From positions 62,001 to 126,000 of the forward strand of contig JABVXV010000136.1 of assembly GCA_013365325.1 (NCBI GenBank): DNA of 64,000 nt, written 5' to 3'. A model generated the notes under the pieces. That model searched no databases, was not told where the DNA came from, and saw only the letters and a program-made list of their open reading frames with translations. Source of the stretch: Dipetalonema caudispina. Lineage: Eukaryota; Nematoda; Chromadorea; Rhabditida; Onchocercidae. A program made the position numbers and the translations under genes. Below, piece by piece: positions 51,233-64,000 of this stretch. The stretch's first letter is position 1; each line of letters starts with the position of its first letter.

Positions 51233-52448
51233 AATACTTCCAGTCTGGACTAAAAGTGTTCATAATTCAAGTACGGTTTTCCATATTCATTGTCTTCGTA
51301 AATCCTAAGCGCGTTGTCGTCAATATGAATTATTCTACATCACGGATAATAATTCAGTCGTTCGTCTTATATTCTCTAGGTCCAATTAAATTCTTTTCAC
51401 TCATCATCATTCTTCCTCCTAACCAATATCATTTGCTTAATGTTAGCACCACCTGCATCGGATGGATGAAGGACAAGAATCGCTCAGTTATGATTCTCGA
51501 ATTATTGGTAATAGCATTCATCACTTGCATGACTTCACATTTTTTAAATCTTTTTTTTAGGAGTGGATTCCGTTAATGTCACTTGTCTTTCATTCTTTTT
51601 ATTTTTCCCATTTTCTCTTATTAATCTTATTGATCACTCAGTTGATGTTACAGACAAAATAAATTATTCCCATGAACTAGTGACAAGCCATCTCCTTCAG
51701 CTTAACATATCTGTATTGATGAACAACTGATACCTTCGAAAGCTTGAATCTTTTACTACTTTCCCATTTGCGGTTATTGAGCTGTGGTACTTCGAAAACT
51801 TACCTTTGAAACCTCCGTCTCTGAAAAGTTCGATTTCATTCGTAACGAAATCCCAAAACCTTATCATGCTGATGACAACTGGCTTTGATTTACCTCACTC
51901 TAAGTTCCTCTGCTTGAAATAAAGGCATACTTAACTGGCCCTTCATTCTCCCTTCCAGTGCGTTTTCAGCCTAACTTTGATTAAAAAAGAAGAAAAAAAA
52001 ATAGACTTAGTCAAAGAAGTCCTTCCCCGCAATACGGCAAATCGAAACATTTCATTTTTTGAATCACTCTGAAGTTGATTTCTGACGCATTCTTTCGAAA
52101 TGTATTTACAAAAAACTAAAGATATCTTCGTACGATGGACATTTTTTATCATTCTTCTCTAATCATGCATTTTTCTATATTTTTTTTAAACTTCATATAT
52201 TACCAATAATACAACAGATTAAACACTTCTGGATAACTGAATTTCGAATGGTACTAAAAAATAAGTGCTTAAGAATCAAAAAAAGCGGTTAGAGTAGCTT
52301 TCTTTTAAACATAATAAATATGTGAATAAATAATTCTGGCAGAAATCTTTCGCCGGTTACTCCAAAGGAGATAAATGATGCTTGAGGGTTAACTTATGTA
52401 GTTCAGAACATTATTTAAACAAACACGAGTTTGAAACAGAAAACGTGA
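51233..52448. other. Convergent intergenic region (RdRP and alpha-spectrin 3' ends)
   Basis: About 1.2 kb without a supported exon. AATAAA sequences at 51658-51663 and 51918-51923 on the plus strand are possible polyadenylation signals of the polymerase gene. The spectrin 3' untranslated region must enter from the right. Confidence 0.55.
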
Positions 52449-55400
52449 TTAACTCTGGAACAGAGTATGCACGAATTGCTCATAGTCCAAAGCTCCCGGT
52501 ATCGATCGGCCCGAAATGGTATCTGTGTACGGCTTCATGCGTTTAATGCAATACTCCGCTTGTTCAGGCGTAAGATTCTGCAAAGTTCTCAACAGTTCCA
52601 TAACGATAATACTTTTATACAGAAAAGTTGTATATTACATCGTCATCGTATTGTATCTCTTAGTATTGCAGACACATATATCCTAAATTGCATACGGCCT
52701 TAGCGAAAAAATTTATGATATCGATCCTCAAACTTCAACCCATCCTCCAACATGCCAACATGCGGATATTATTGAGCTTGCCAGAAACTTCTGGATATAT
52801 TTTCAAATGTGCTAACATATCATAATAAAGAGATCGGAATTGAATTTGGCAGAAACTAATCAAATCTAAGAAGAAAGTTACTTTTAGAATTACGTACTGC
52901 TTTTTTCGATGGACACCGTTTTATCACTTCATAAGATAGAAAAATTGAACTCACCGCGTACAGCTCTTCAGCCGTAACGTACGGCCGGAATTCTTTCGAT
53001 AGAGCTCGAAATGCACTTTCAATTTCTTCACTTGACTGAATATTTTCAGTTTCCTTTGAGATCATGAATGCCATATATTCTTGTAGTGTGACATAACCAT
53101 CCCGATTTGGATCTACAATGTCCAAAATTCGCTGGAATTCCGGTTCCGGTTGTCCCTCATCAACCATTGGTAAATCATAACCAAGTGCCCGCAAACAACT
53201 CTTGAACTGCTGATGATCAAGACGTCCGCACTTTTCCTGAACATTGTTGATGGCAAAATAAGGGGTATCAAAAAAACTGCAAATGAAATATGAATGGCAG
53301 GTACTTCAAATATCGAAATTCCAATGACTTAAAACTAATCTCTCATCATTTCAAAAAGATGAACTTACCTTATCGAAATGTTTGAACATCATGGAGAATT
53401 CTCGGAGAGCTTCTTCAGTTACACCGGACTGGTTGCGTGCTTGAATTTGCTGTTCAAGATTGTGTTGCATTCGCATTGCAAGCTGATCAAGTTGATCCCA
53501 AGCTTGAGCCAAGCCAACGGTGCTATAAATTAATTCATAAATTTACTTCGTTTATTATTTAGATAAGCAGTGCGTTTTACGTAAAAATGAAAAATTAGAT
53601 TAATATCGGATTATAAGAGAACCACAAACCTATGTTCGGTATAGCGATTATCCAAGATGAGGTATTCTTCTAGCAGGGCGCCCAAATCTTCGATTTTCTT
53701 CAATTGAATACGATTGTTTTTCACATCTACCGCCTGCAACAAACACAAACGATTTAAGTGGAAGCAGTTTGAATGTAAAGAAAACAGCTAACTGCTCTTC
53801 CAAATTTATTTATTTCAACTCTAAAGTAAGATAAAGTATTGACAGGACGGCGAAAGCATAAAAAGAGAGCTAAAAAGCACACTGACTGTCTTTCATTCAT
53901 GAAAAGATCTAGAAGACAAATGGATGGGATCGGAAAAATTATAACCAATGTTTCGTAAAATAAAAAGTCCGAAAAAGCTTTCACAAAAAGCACTTACTTT
54001 TTTCTTCAATAACTCGAGCTGCTCTTCAAGCGTACCACTCGTTTCCATCATTGCTGCACGAGTTTCGGTAAGCCATTGATGGAATGCATTCGCTTGGCGA
54101 GCAAAATCACGGCGCAGTTTGTCATTATCTTCCTGACGACGATGCTCTTTTTGTAGTTCCATTTCACGCTCCTGAATTCAAGAAAAGTAAAATCAAAATT
54201 TATGAATGGCTGTTATTCCGAATCTCTACCCGAATTCATCTCAATTACGTAAATCGACAGCACTTTTGAGAACTCTATATGTAAATAGGATCTGCTAATC
54301 TTAATAATTTTTTGTAAATTATGCCACGTTAGGATCTGCTAACCTTAATAATTTTCTGTAAATTACGCCACGTTTCCTCCAATGCATCCATTGTGAACCA
54401 TGTATATGGATTTGGTCCAACATTGAATGATGTTATTTGTCTGTCAAGCAGTTGCAATTGTCTGAAATCTTCCTCAGCTGTTGATAACGATTTGTGAAAC
54501 TCGGCATGGGCTTCACGTAAAGCGCTAATCTCTTCCAGTGAATTACAGCGTACTGGATCCGTCAAGTCTTCTTCCGCATTCTCGAACCATGAATTAAACG
54601 CGGAAGCCTGAAGACCATCATTTCATTTATATATGATGATTTAAGTCATTTAATGTAATTTGAATAAATTTTCCACATCCACTTGATGATAGAATGAATT
54701 ACGGTGAAGAATTTAATCTAAGATCCGAATATCACTAAATAATAGTGTAAGGATAAATGAAGAACACTAAGATAACTAGCGAGCAATAGTTTAACAGCTG
54801 TGTTTGAAAATCTGTTTAACATTACTAGTAACAATTTACTGTGGCCCTCCTACCATTCTCAGAATATTAACACTGCTCTAAAGAGTAATAACCTTCTTTG
54901 CAAAAGTAAGATAAAGTTCTTCGATTTGTTTGTACTGATCTTGCATCTTCAGTAGTTTCTGGCGTCTTGCTTCTGAATTTGCAAGAAGCTGTTGCCAGCG
55001 TCCGATAACATTTCCATGTCGTTTTTCGATATTTGGTGTCTGGGCATGATGAGCATTTACGAGCTGGTCTTTAAGCTCTGTGATGCGCTGGATACCTTCA
55101 TGCTCAAAAGCATTTAAACCTGCATCGAATGCTTCTTGTTTAGTTAACAGAATTTGCACTGACGACAAATCACGTCCAAAATCATCCGATCGTACTTGCT
55201 GTTCTTTTTCCGCTGAAAAAAAATTTCGTTTTTCCTCCGCTAATTTCAATTTAGAATGAAAACTGCATACATTTATGGTTTTTTTGAATTCTAAGCAAAA
55301 AAAGATCGAAAAGAAAGTAAAGAAACTGAGAGATTTACCGATCCAGCTCTCCACGACATCGCATTTCCACATAAACTGCAGATAGGCGCTGTTGTCTTGA

Positions 55401-58400
55401 AGACGTTGCAAACGACGTCGGGCTAATTCAGCAATCTCATCAAGACGTGTGTTTAGCTGGTCACAGCGTGCTTTGATACTTGGACTGTGATGATTACCAT
55501 CATCAATTAGCTGGAAATAATAGTAATAACTAATAATTTAAGGATCTATAACTTGTAGGGTTTCAAGAGAATTTATAATCTGTAAACATTTATAATTTGA
55601 TAAATGTACTACTCCAATTGATAAATGATCCATTCCCTTTTTTATAAGTATCTTAAAATTCATTGTAAAATCTGGTAAGCTGTCACAATTATTCCTAAAT
55701 TCTTACTTTAGAAAACCATATATGACTAACACGTGGAGAATCACTTAACAGCAGTTCTTGCCCAGTACATCATAACATTTGATTACAAAGAGATGTTTTA
55801 TGCTGAACCAGGTTTTACACCAATTACAGTACTTGGTAATTTTATTAATCCCTAAGATTCAGTCGAAAAAATAAATGATACCTTTTGCCCTTCAGCGATC
55901 AAGTGATCAATACGTTGGGTATGGAGAGCAAGATCAGCTTCAAAGGCATCATGCTTTTTCAGTAAACCTTGCACACCAGCCATATTTTCACCGAAATTAT
56001 CTGACGATAAAATTTGTTGTTTCTCATTCATCCACGCTTCCTCCTCCTCCACTTTACCCACAAATATTTGGAAGTCTTCACTTTCACCAAGTTTTTGTTG
56101 CCTGAAATGATATATGTATGGCTCCTTAAAAAGAAGCATGTCAAAAGCTAAACCTGACATTTTATTCTACTTGGTCTTTTTGTTCCAACTTTCATTCAAC
56201 TATATTTTCCACAACACATATAAATTTTAAAAAATAAAGAGATTTCTATGTGACTCTAATAAACCAAAAGTCAACCTTTTTCCAGTAATATTTCGTATTT
56301 CATTCCAACTTTCTTCCAAAGCCTGCATACGTTTCTTTATTTCCGGTGCAGCAGTATCCGAAACATTAATCAATTCCAAGCCTTTCCCACGAACAAGATC
56401 TACTTGTGATTCATGTGAAACCAGTTCATTATCAAGTCGACGATGCTTTTTGCGTAAATTCTGCACACCGGTCAAATCGCGCCCATAGTCATCGCTCGAA
56501 ACAAGTAATTTCTTCTCCCTGTAAGACAGGGAAAATCAACAACGCGTAAATAAAGTATTAAAGTGCTTGGTAGATAAAAAAGGACAGTTTTACCATCCAC
56601 TACCGAAACACTAGACCTAAAGCGAAACTGAACTAAAAAAAAAACTCACTTAATCCACGACTCTTCATCATCCATATCACGCAGGAACTGATAAACAGTG
56701 ATAGCTTTATTCAACTTATCGCGCCGAATATTTGCCATTTCGCGAACTTTCTCATGACGACTATTTATGGCCTGTAAATCGGCACAGAGAGTAAATAAAA
56801 TGAAATTATGACACTAATCCGTATGCACAGTACTGACCACAATAATTGCATAACTTGATTTAAAAACTCATTGTAGTTTATCTATAATATGCTCCCAATA
56901 ATCTAATTCTTCTGCATGTTTTTGAGAGATGAATTTTAGACCTTAGCATGTTTGACATTTCAGTAAGACTAACAGATAAAAAATGCAAGGGCCGAAAGAA
57001 ATAAGATTCAGTAATCTAATGATGCACTTAAATTACATGGTAAACAATGAAGGTCAGTACTAAGAAACCGACAAGTATTAATTTGAAAACGTAGGGGATT
57101 CGGCTAAATCTTGTAAAAAGTTAGGAAACAAGACTGTTAGATATCTATTCTTATGATAAAATTGGACAAACCACCTTCATTACTCGGTGGAATCGCCAAA
57201 AGAATTAGATAAATTTTTGAAAAGAATTAATTTTATCTGACAGGTTACCTTTCGGCGATTACTAATTTCTGGTTGGTCGAATTGCCCACTTTCAAGCAGA
57301 TTATCAGCCTGCATATTCATTTCGTTAACACGATCAGCATGTGCTGCTATATCAGCCTCCAACAGCTGATGCTTCTTTAAGAGGTTTTCAATACTAGTCA
57401 AATCTTTGCCATAATCTTCGGATGCAAGTAAACCTAAAAAACGCACTTCAAATGCAAGATCGGCTTCACCGTTTTTTTCAGCAACTTTTTCAATGCGGAA
57501 ATTTATTGAAATTCTTCCAATCCTGCTTTTTATTAAGACATCCGGATGCAGCATTATTAAGTGCAACGTGTATTTATTAGTATTGAAGTAAAGATATTTC
57601 TAACGCTTTTCGGATGTGAATCATGATATTATGCATCAATTATTCTTTTCTTTTTTGTAAAGAATCCAAAAAAAAATAATTCTGAAACTGACTTTCAACT
57701 TCACCAAGCCAAAATTCAAGATCTTTAACGGCTGCCATAAAACTTTTTTGTTTGTTGGCTTCTTTTAAACGATAACTCTTCTCAGAGGTTGTTTTCACCA
57801 GTAATTCCCACTGATCATTCAAAGCTTTTAGTCGTTGCGAGACAGCATCCTGAAACCGACATACAGTGTCCTTATTCTTTGAGCTAATACAAGATGAAAT
57901 AAAAAAAGCAACTTTGAAAGTTATGTGCTGGAAAAGCTGAAAATTTTGAATAGTCAACAAACACTCAAATTTTCTGAGAAATTCGGAAATGCCTAAGGAT
58001 TAAAATTGAAAGCAGATAGATTCCAAAAAAAAATTTTTAATTTTCTACTGTTTACCTCTCCGCCGCCACATTTACTACCATCGATAAGATTCTGACCAGC
58101 GGTAATCAGTGTTGCTATTCGATCAGCATTTGCAGCAAGTTCTGCTTCAAATGCTTGCTGTTTCTGATGTTTCTGCTGGATATGAGTTGGGTCACGGTAA
58201 CTTTCCTCTTGGGCAACTTGGAATTTCTCTGCAATCCAGTTCTCGATTTCATCTGCATCACGAGAAAATTGTTGTAATGTTTGTGATTCGCCCAATTTAC
58301 TGCGTTTCTCAATCAAAGCAGCTTTCAAACGGTCCCATCGATGCAGAATTTGATCTCGCTTCTCGATTACAGCATTTTTGTCATAGTGATCCGAGTTAAT

Positions 58401-61400
58401 CAATTGATTCGCAAATGTTTGAAGCGCTAATATTTTTTCCTGCTGTGAAGCTATGGCCTGAAAACATGAATGTACCACAGGAATATCTGAATCGTTTACC
58501 TTCTCTGAAGCAATATCAAAATGAATAGTGCTTGACATAAGGACAGGTATTACCAGCACCAAACTTATTTGCTGAAGGATATAAAGAACATTAACCTTAT
58601 CGAAGTCTTCATGCTTCTTGATCAAGCTCTCCACATTATCAGCCGCATCCTCCTGACTCAGGAATGCTTCCCGCGCGCTCATCCAAGTGTCGGCTTGTTC
58701 GCAATCACGATAAAACAGTTGCAACTCTAAGCATTGATCCAGGATATGTCGACGGTGGACCCAAGAACTGAAAAAATTAAAAAGAAGTAAATTTATTTAC
58801 AGCAACTTGACTGCTCATTGCTCGCAATTAAGGCTCAGAAGCCTGCAGCGCAACCGAACTCAAGTTTTCCAATAAATGTGATTCTGTTAGTCAATGTGCA
58901 ATTCTTCACTTCATACCAATCAATTCCACAGACTTTTCATTCCGATGAAAAAAGTTCCTATAATTAATAAAACAATTCGGAAACTTACTCTTCAAGTTTA
59001 TGTCGAGCATTAGTGACGTCTTGAAGACGTTGTTTGATATTTTCTGACGCATAGTGGTGGCTATTCAATAGTTGATTGCCAAACTGCTCGAATACTTCGA
59101 ATGTCGCAGCTCGTGAGTCAATTTCTGTTCTATATTCTTGGTGACGTTCGAGCAATGCTTCTGCTCCGGTAACATCATTTGCAAGTTCATCACTTGACAC
59201 TGAAAACGACAGTTTGATTTGGTTAGGAAATCCAAATCATAACTACTAAATTTGGATTTCTCCGCATATTAAAAAATTTGATTTCACCCCTTTTATTCAA
59301 AAATCGATTGGATACTTTTGCCAAAGAGTGAGATGCTTATTTGGGAGCACAGATAAAAGCCATCGGAAGCGAACCGTTATTCCTCACCATTTCAAATCTT
59401 TTAAGTCTCTAGTGGGAGAAAAGATCCAGACAATCACAACAGACTGTGCCTTCATGCTACGACAAAATTAACTATTACTATGTATTATTCTCAAACAAAT
59501 TCCCCAATCAAATAAAAATGTCAAATTCTCCATTAAATAGGCCTTTGACAATACCTAAGAATTCGAGAAGTGTGTGACCTTTTTAAATAGCAAGGTTTCC
59601 ATGACTAGAAGTTATCTATTTTCTAAGTAAATAATAACCGAGTTGGTTCATTGCTGCAGTCCACTGCATCAGATCACGAAAATCGGATAGAAATCGCTGG
59701 TAATCGTAACTATCCAGTAGTTTCTCCTTACGATCATTTGCTTTTGCAGTAAGACGATTCCACTGTTCACTTAGTTCTCGTTGTAAATCATAAATTTGTT
59801 CTGCTGCTTCCGGATGAGTTTGTCGCAAACGATTCGCTTTTTCATCTAACGTTTTGATCTATAACAGACAGATGGAAAATATTATTAAATCCCATCTATA
59901 TTTCGCACTCCAAAACGGTGATGTCAGAAGGCTCTAGAATTTTCGAGTTATCCCACTTATATCCCATAAGACTCTTTCCGTAACCATGCTGATAAGGATA
60001 AAACCACAAGTTTTACTAATCACGTTATTATTGAAAACCGGTTATACCTTGTCTCCCAGTGCTGCCAAATCTCGTTCAACACCTTCGTGCTTCCTTTGTA
60101 ATGCCTGAACCGACCGTAAATCACGACCGAAATCTTCTGAATCAAGCGCTTCATCTTTCTCTACGATCCAGTCCTTCGTTTCGTCAACGTCTCGGTGGAA
60201 TCGCTGAACTTCGTGAGCTGAACCAAGCTGCTGCTCGCGTTGCTCTGTTTGTTCTTCTAATGCGCGCCAACGGGCATTCAAATCCTTAGATTTCATTTTG
60301 TATATAAATCACCGATTTAAAAATTTGTAAAAAAGAAGATGAAATAAGAAAATTTATATATCGGATGAATTATCAAGTAAAAAGTTATGGCTGTGTATCT
60401 AACAAATGAGCAATAGTACGGACTCAATTGCATGATAGCTTTAAGCTATATACTTTAGGCGAAATTGGTCTACTAAACTGACCTCAATTTGCTGTCGAAT
60501 TCGCACAGCTGTTTCAGTTTGTCCAACCGATGTTAGTGCAGTTGCAATTTGGTTCATTTCTTGGAGTCGTATTTCATTTGCTTTAAGATCACCTTTGAAA
60601 TCATCGAATTTCTTTTGCAGTATTTCTACTTGTTCCAGATCACTACCAATTTCCTGCTGTGCAGCAACTGCTTCCTGAAAAAAGTATGGTCCAGTACTTT
60701 CAATAATAAAGTAACAACATAAACATAGTCAATGATCACAATTTGATTATATGTAAAAATCTATCATTTGGTTACAGTTACTACTCGTCAATTGAATATT
60801 CTATCTCTATGAGTACATCGAAAAAATATTTCCCCACATCAATTCGCGATATTACACTACGCACTGAAAAATACAATCAAATTACTCTTGATATAGTTTA
60901 AGGTAACAAATCGAACCTTGAAGACCAATTTCTTTGGTCTTTAGCGATTGATTTATTACCTTACAGTGGTAGAATTGTCTTTTTATCATCTCTTGTAGTC
61001 TAAAATTTTTAAATAGTCATACCCTCGAACGTATCCATTCCGCTAAATCGTTAGCTTCGCGAAGCAACTGATAACCCTTGCAAGCTTCTTCAAGTTTTCG
61101 CTTTCTCGTTTCACCAACCAAAACAAGTTTATGGTATTGATCTTCAATCTCACCTTGTTTGACACTGATTAATGATGGACCCTGCAGTTTATGTTCAAAT
61201 CAAGAAATCCACTGGAATCAGACATCCATATATCCAATTTTCACATTAAACAAAGTATGGGAAATTCCTCAAAAATTTCCCCAAGAAATAAAATCCTTCC
61301 TGAAGCGTGTTTAGATTTTCGATGAAACATCATAATTCCCTAATATAAACCTCAGACGGTTTGATTCAAATCAATCGGTAGTTCTAGTACCATTTTTCAG

Positions 61401-64000
61401 AATATGTCATGCATCAAATGACGAACAGCCACTAGTCATTCCTATATTGATCAATAAATTATGAGTAATATAAGAGTAATTCACAATGTGTGGAGCAACC
61501 TCTTTTTTCTGAATATAAGATGTAAACGCGGACCAATCCCTATATAACTATAATGATAAATAACTCCAATCATTACCTGTTCAGATGCAGCTCTTTGTGC
61601 AGCACCTGCTTCAACTTTCTTTACATAAGCAGCAGGAACGAATCCCTGACGATCGTTTACTTCTACTTTCCACCAATCCTGAGAACACCAATATAATGAC
61701 AGTCAGTATAGCGATAATGATAAAACCAAAAAAACGACAAATAATTTGCAACGATCATTTAAGCCTAAAATTTTTGGACGATAATTTTCAAAAGAGTACC
61801 TTATTCGATGAATTCAACAGCGTAATGACGTCACCCTTTTTAATGGATACTTCTCTTGGCGATTTCTCTGTATAATCATATAATGCCATGACGCATTCTC
61901 GTCCAAGCTGTCCACTTGAGTGCTCTTGATATTTGCACTGAACAGCTTCTTTCAGTAATTCCTGAATTGTACTTCAGATTAAGGTATTACCATATTGATG
62001 AATACATCACTAAACCTCTTTTAGTTTGAAGAAATCCCAGCCATAAAAGTGTATGTATAGATGAAAAAACAGTTCCTCTCTTTTTGAGAAATTTCATCAA
62101 TACTTGTTATAAATTTTGAATTCGAAATTTCTTCTTACATCGATTGTTGATTTGAAAGCTTCCAAATCGGACATCAAAGCACGATGTTTCTTAAGTAACG
62201 ATTCTGCACTATCCTCATCTTTACCGTAATCAGTACTGCCAACAACTGGTTCTTTCTCACGCATCCAAGATTCAGCTTCATTCGCATCAGCCAGATACTG
62301 ATGAGCCTTAAATAGCTTTTTAAAATATAATGTTGGAAATCGATAACACCAAAAAAAAATCAAAAACTGAAGAAATTTCAACCCTATAAGAGTAGGTCAT
62401 AAACACGAAATTTCACATGTAGCCCTATATCTGCAGCACTTTAAATTTAGCTATACTGTACAACTTCTTGAAAAGCTTATGCAGATTTCATTTCATATTC
62501 CTTGCTCCTCCAGCATTAAAATGTAACAGCAGCCGCCAACAACTGACTTCACCCAAATTCAAATAAGAAACACAAATTTCGTGGACAAATAACATCTCAC
62601 GGTAAATCATTATTGGAAAAGTACCTGCAATGAATCATCCAAATCCTGTCGACGCTTATCCGCTTTTGCCTTCAAATTTCTCCAATCATCCCGTAATTGC
62701 GCAAGCTTTTCACGAATATCTGCAGCAAGAAAATGACCTTGTTGGATCATTGCTTCTGCTGCTTCACCGACAGCTTCAACTTGTGGCTCATGGTTTGCAA
62801 TCTCAGCAATCAGAGCCTGTTGTTTTTTAATCAAATTTTGAACACCAATTAGATCACGCCCTGAAAAAAAGATCTTATCAGTGTTCTTTCTATCGGGCGT
62901 TAGTATCGTAGCTTGCATCCTTCAAACTGCAATTAGCATGCTTGAAATATTTGCAGTTCAGAAAAAATCAAAAAACATTGTGACTGTTCGAAGTGAACTA
63001 CCACCCATTCGTTCTTACCTCGATTTGAACTACCAGCGATTTGTTCCTTTTCCCGAATCCACGCTAATTCATCATCAATATCTCTGAACAATTGATTACC
63101 ACGAAGTGATTCGGCCAATTTATCTTTTCGTGCATTCAATGGATCACGTAATGCATTATATCTGCAATAATACTTCTGGATTGTGATGGCTATAAAGAAG
63201 AAATTCATCAGACCAAAGTATTAAAATATGGTAGATATATTGTAACGCAGTGGAAAGAGAGTGATTGACATCATAAAATCTCATCCCCCTAAATTGGATT
63301 GAAAAGAATGTAAGCATGGATATGAAACAATGCGACAAAGATCAAAAAGCTGAAGCAAGTAGCACATCACAATTTGTCCCCGTTACGGTACTGACATAGT
63401 ATAATAGTGCCATAATCAAACCTTGAATGTAGTGCTTCTTCCTTCCGCAAAATCATTGGTGCATCAAAATGTCCACCGTCATGGAAGATTTTCGCTTGCT
63501 TCTTAACGATATCAATACGATCTTGATGAGCATTATAATCACTCTCCAGAAGTGCAAGCTTCTTTTGGAGATTTTGAACAGATATTAAATCTTTGCCATA
63601 GTCTTCAGATGCAAGTTGCCCTTCCAGTTCACTTAACCATAACTCAATATCTTCAACATTCCTAAAATATGTCTCTCAAAACACGGATAGAAAAGTAGAA
63701 TCAGTAAAAAACTTGTTATAGCACAAAGCGTTGTAAACTTTCGTGTTATCGTAAAAATAACATAAAAGTTTATAGTGCTTTAATATATGGCCAGTGTCGT
63801 TCCAACCACCCGCCGACATAAAAATTAAATCAATCTTGAGCTACCAGATAGATTTAGCTGAGTAATAAACATTATGACCTGTTAAATTGCTGCTGATCTC
63901 CCGCTTCTTTCAATTTTGCACCTTTCTTGGCGGTAGCATCCACTAACTCATCCCACATACCATTCACCTCGCTCAAACGTTCCTGTACATGCGGCGCAGC
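52449..64000 (-). CDS. spc-1: Alpha-spectrin, central and C-terminal part (5' part outside window)
   Basis: Alpha-spectrin pairs with beta-spectrin in the membrane skeleton. Twenty-seven minus-strand exons join in one frame, from the edge exon 63879-64000 down to the stop-containing exon 52449-52577, giving 1766 residues of a protein usually near 2430. Visible are many triple-helical spectrin repeats with hallmarks such as [13 protein letters not shown] and WIxEK. An SH3 domain inserted among the repeats is split over exons 61800-61961 and 61577-61678 ([20 protein letters not shown], then [20 protein letters not shown]). The C-terminal EF-hand domain is encoded by exons 53369-53522, 52955-53236 and 52449-52577. 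The block [20 protein letters not shown] before the EF hands is characteristic of alpha-spectrin. EF-hand 2 ([12 protein letters not shown]) has all calcium ligands; EF-hand 1 ([12 protein letters not shown]) ends in Gln instead of Glu. A tandem duplication affects one splice donor (54287-54374). The symbol rests on the single-copy nematode alpha-spectrin. Confidence 0.95.
54287..54374. repeat. Tandem duplication of 44 bases across a spectrin exon-intron border
   Basis: Copies 54287-54330 and 54331-54374 are adjacent and differ at three positions, each T in the first and C in the second (plus strand). The second copy contains the end of the spectrin exon 54344-54607 and its splice donor. The first copy lies entirely in the following intron, and its donor GT has become AT. 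Confidence 0.9.

Noticed and set aside
51256..51576. Plus-strand frame of about 106 codons after the polymerase stop
   Set aside because: It is hydrophobic random-type sequence in the 3' untranslated region, with no domain or splice context.
58109..58399. Plus-strand frames opposite spectrin exons
   Set aside because: They are antisense shadows of the well-supported spectrin reading frame.

Overview
This window is about 64 kb of AT-rich eukaryotic DNA. It has many short exons, introns with GT...AG ends and long homopolymer-rich intergenic spacers. The gene content points to a nematode, and I infer a parasitic clade III (filarial-type) species. It holds an alpha-spectrin gene (spc-1 type), an EGO-1/RRF-1-type RNA-dependent RNA polymerase of the nematode RNAi pathway, an MKK7-type MAP kinase kinase, and tandem claudin-like tetraspan genes. 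Base composition, intron style and an A/T-run-rich background agree with this, but the species cannot be named from the sequence alone.

Layout. 0-5.5 kb: two tandem claudin-like genes on the minus strand; the first is cut by the window edge and the second is complete (246 codons over 7 exons). 5.5-15 kb: a gene desert with CA microsatellites and one isolated exon-like segment near 12.5 kb. 15.1-19.8 kb: a complete 10-exon plus-strand gene for an unrecognised six-pass membrane protein (510 aa) with a Cys- and Trp-containing C-terminal domain. 20.9-21.85 kb: a decayed minisatellite with a palindromic core, next to a degenerate copy of two exons and their introns from the MKK7-like kinase gene found 12 kb downstream. 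21.9-30 kb: mostly non-coding, with a small three-exon gene (about 93 aa) at 27.4-28.3 kb and a signal-peptide-like first exon upstream at 26.5 kb. 31.5-34.7 kb: the MKK7-like kinase. 36.4-37.6 kb: the 3' part of a CUE-domain gene. 38.1-51.2 kb: a complete RNA-dependent RNA polymerase that I could assemble as 30 exons in one continuous frame (1571 aa). It is interrupted only by a 100-N assembly gap inside an intron. 52.4-64 kb: the 3' three quarters of alpha-spectrin on the minus strand (27 exons, 1766 codons in the window), convergent with the polymerase.

Functionally the genes are unrelated housekeeping or signalling units: membrane skeleton (spectrin), stress MAPK signalling (MKK7-like), ubiquitin binding (CUE), small-RNA amplification (RdRP) and cell-contact or membrane proteins (claudin-like). 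The kinase, CUE and RdRP genes share an orientation and lie close together, so an operon between CUE and RdRP is possible but unproven. No tRNA, rRNA, CRISPR, or intact transposon was recognised. Exon borders were read by eye and checked by phase continuity. I could not run homology searches.
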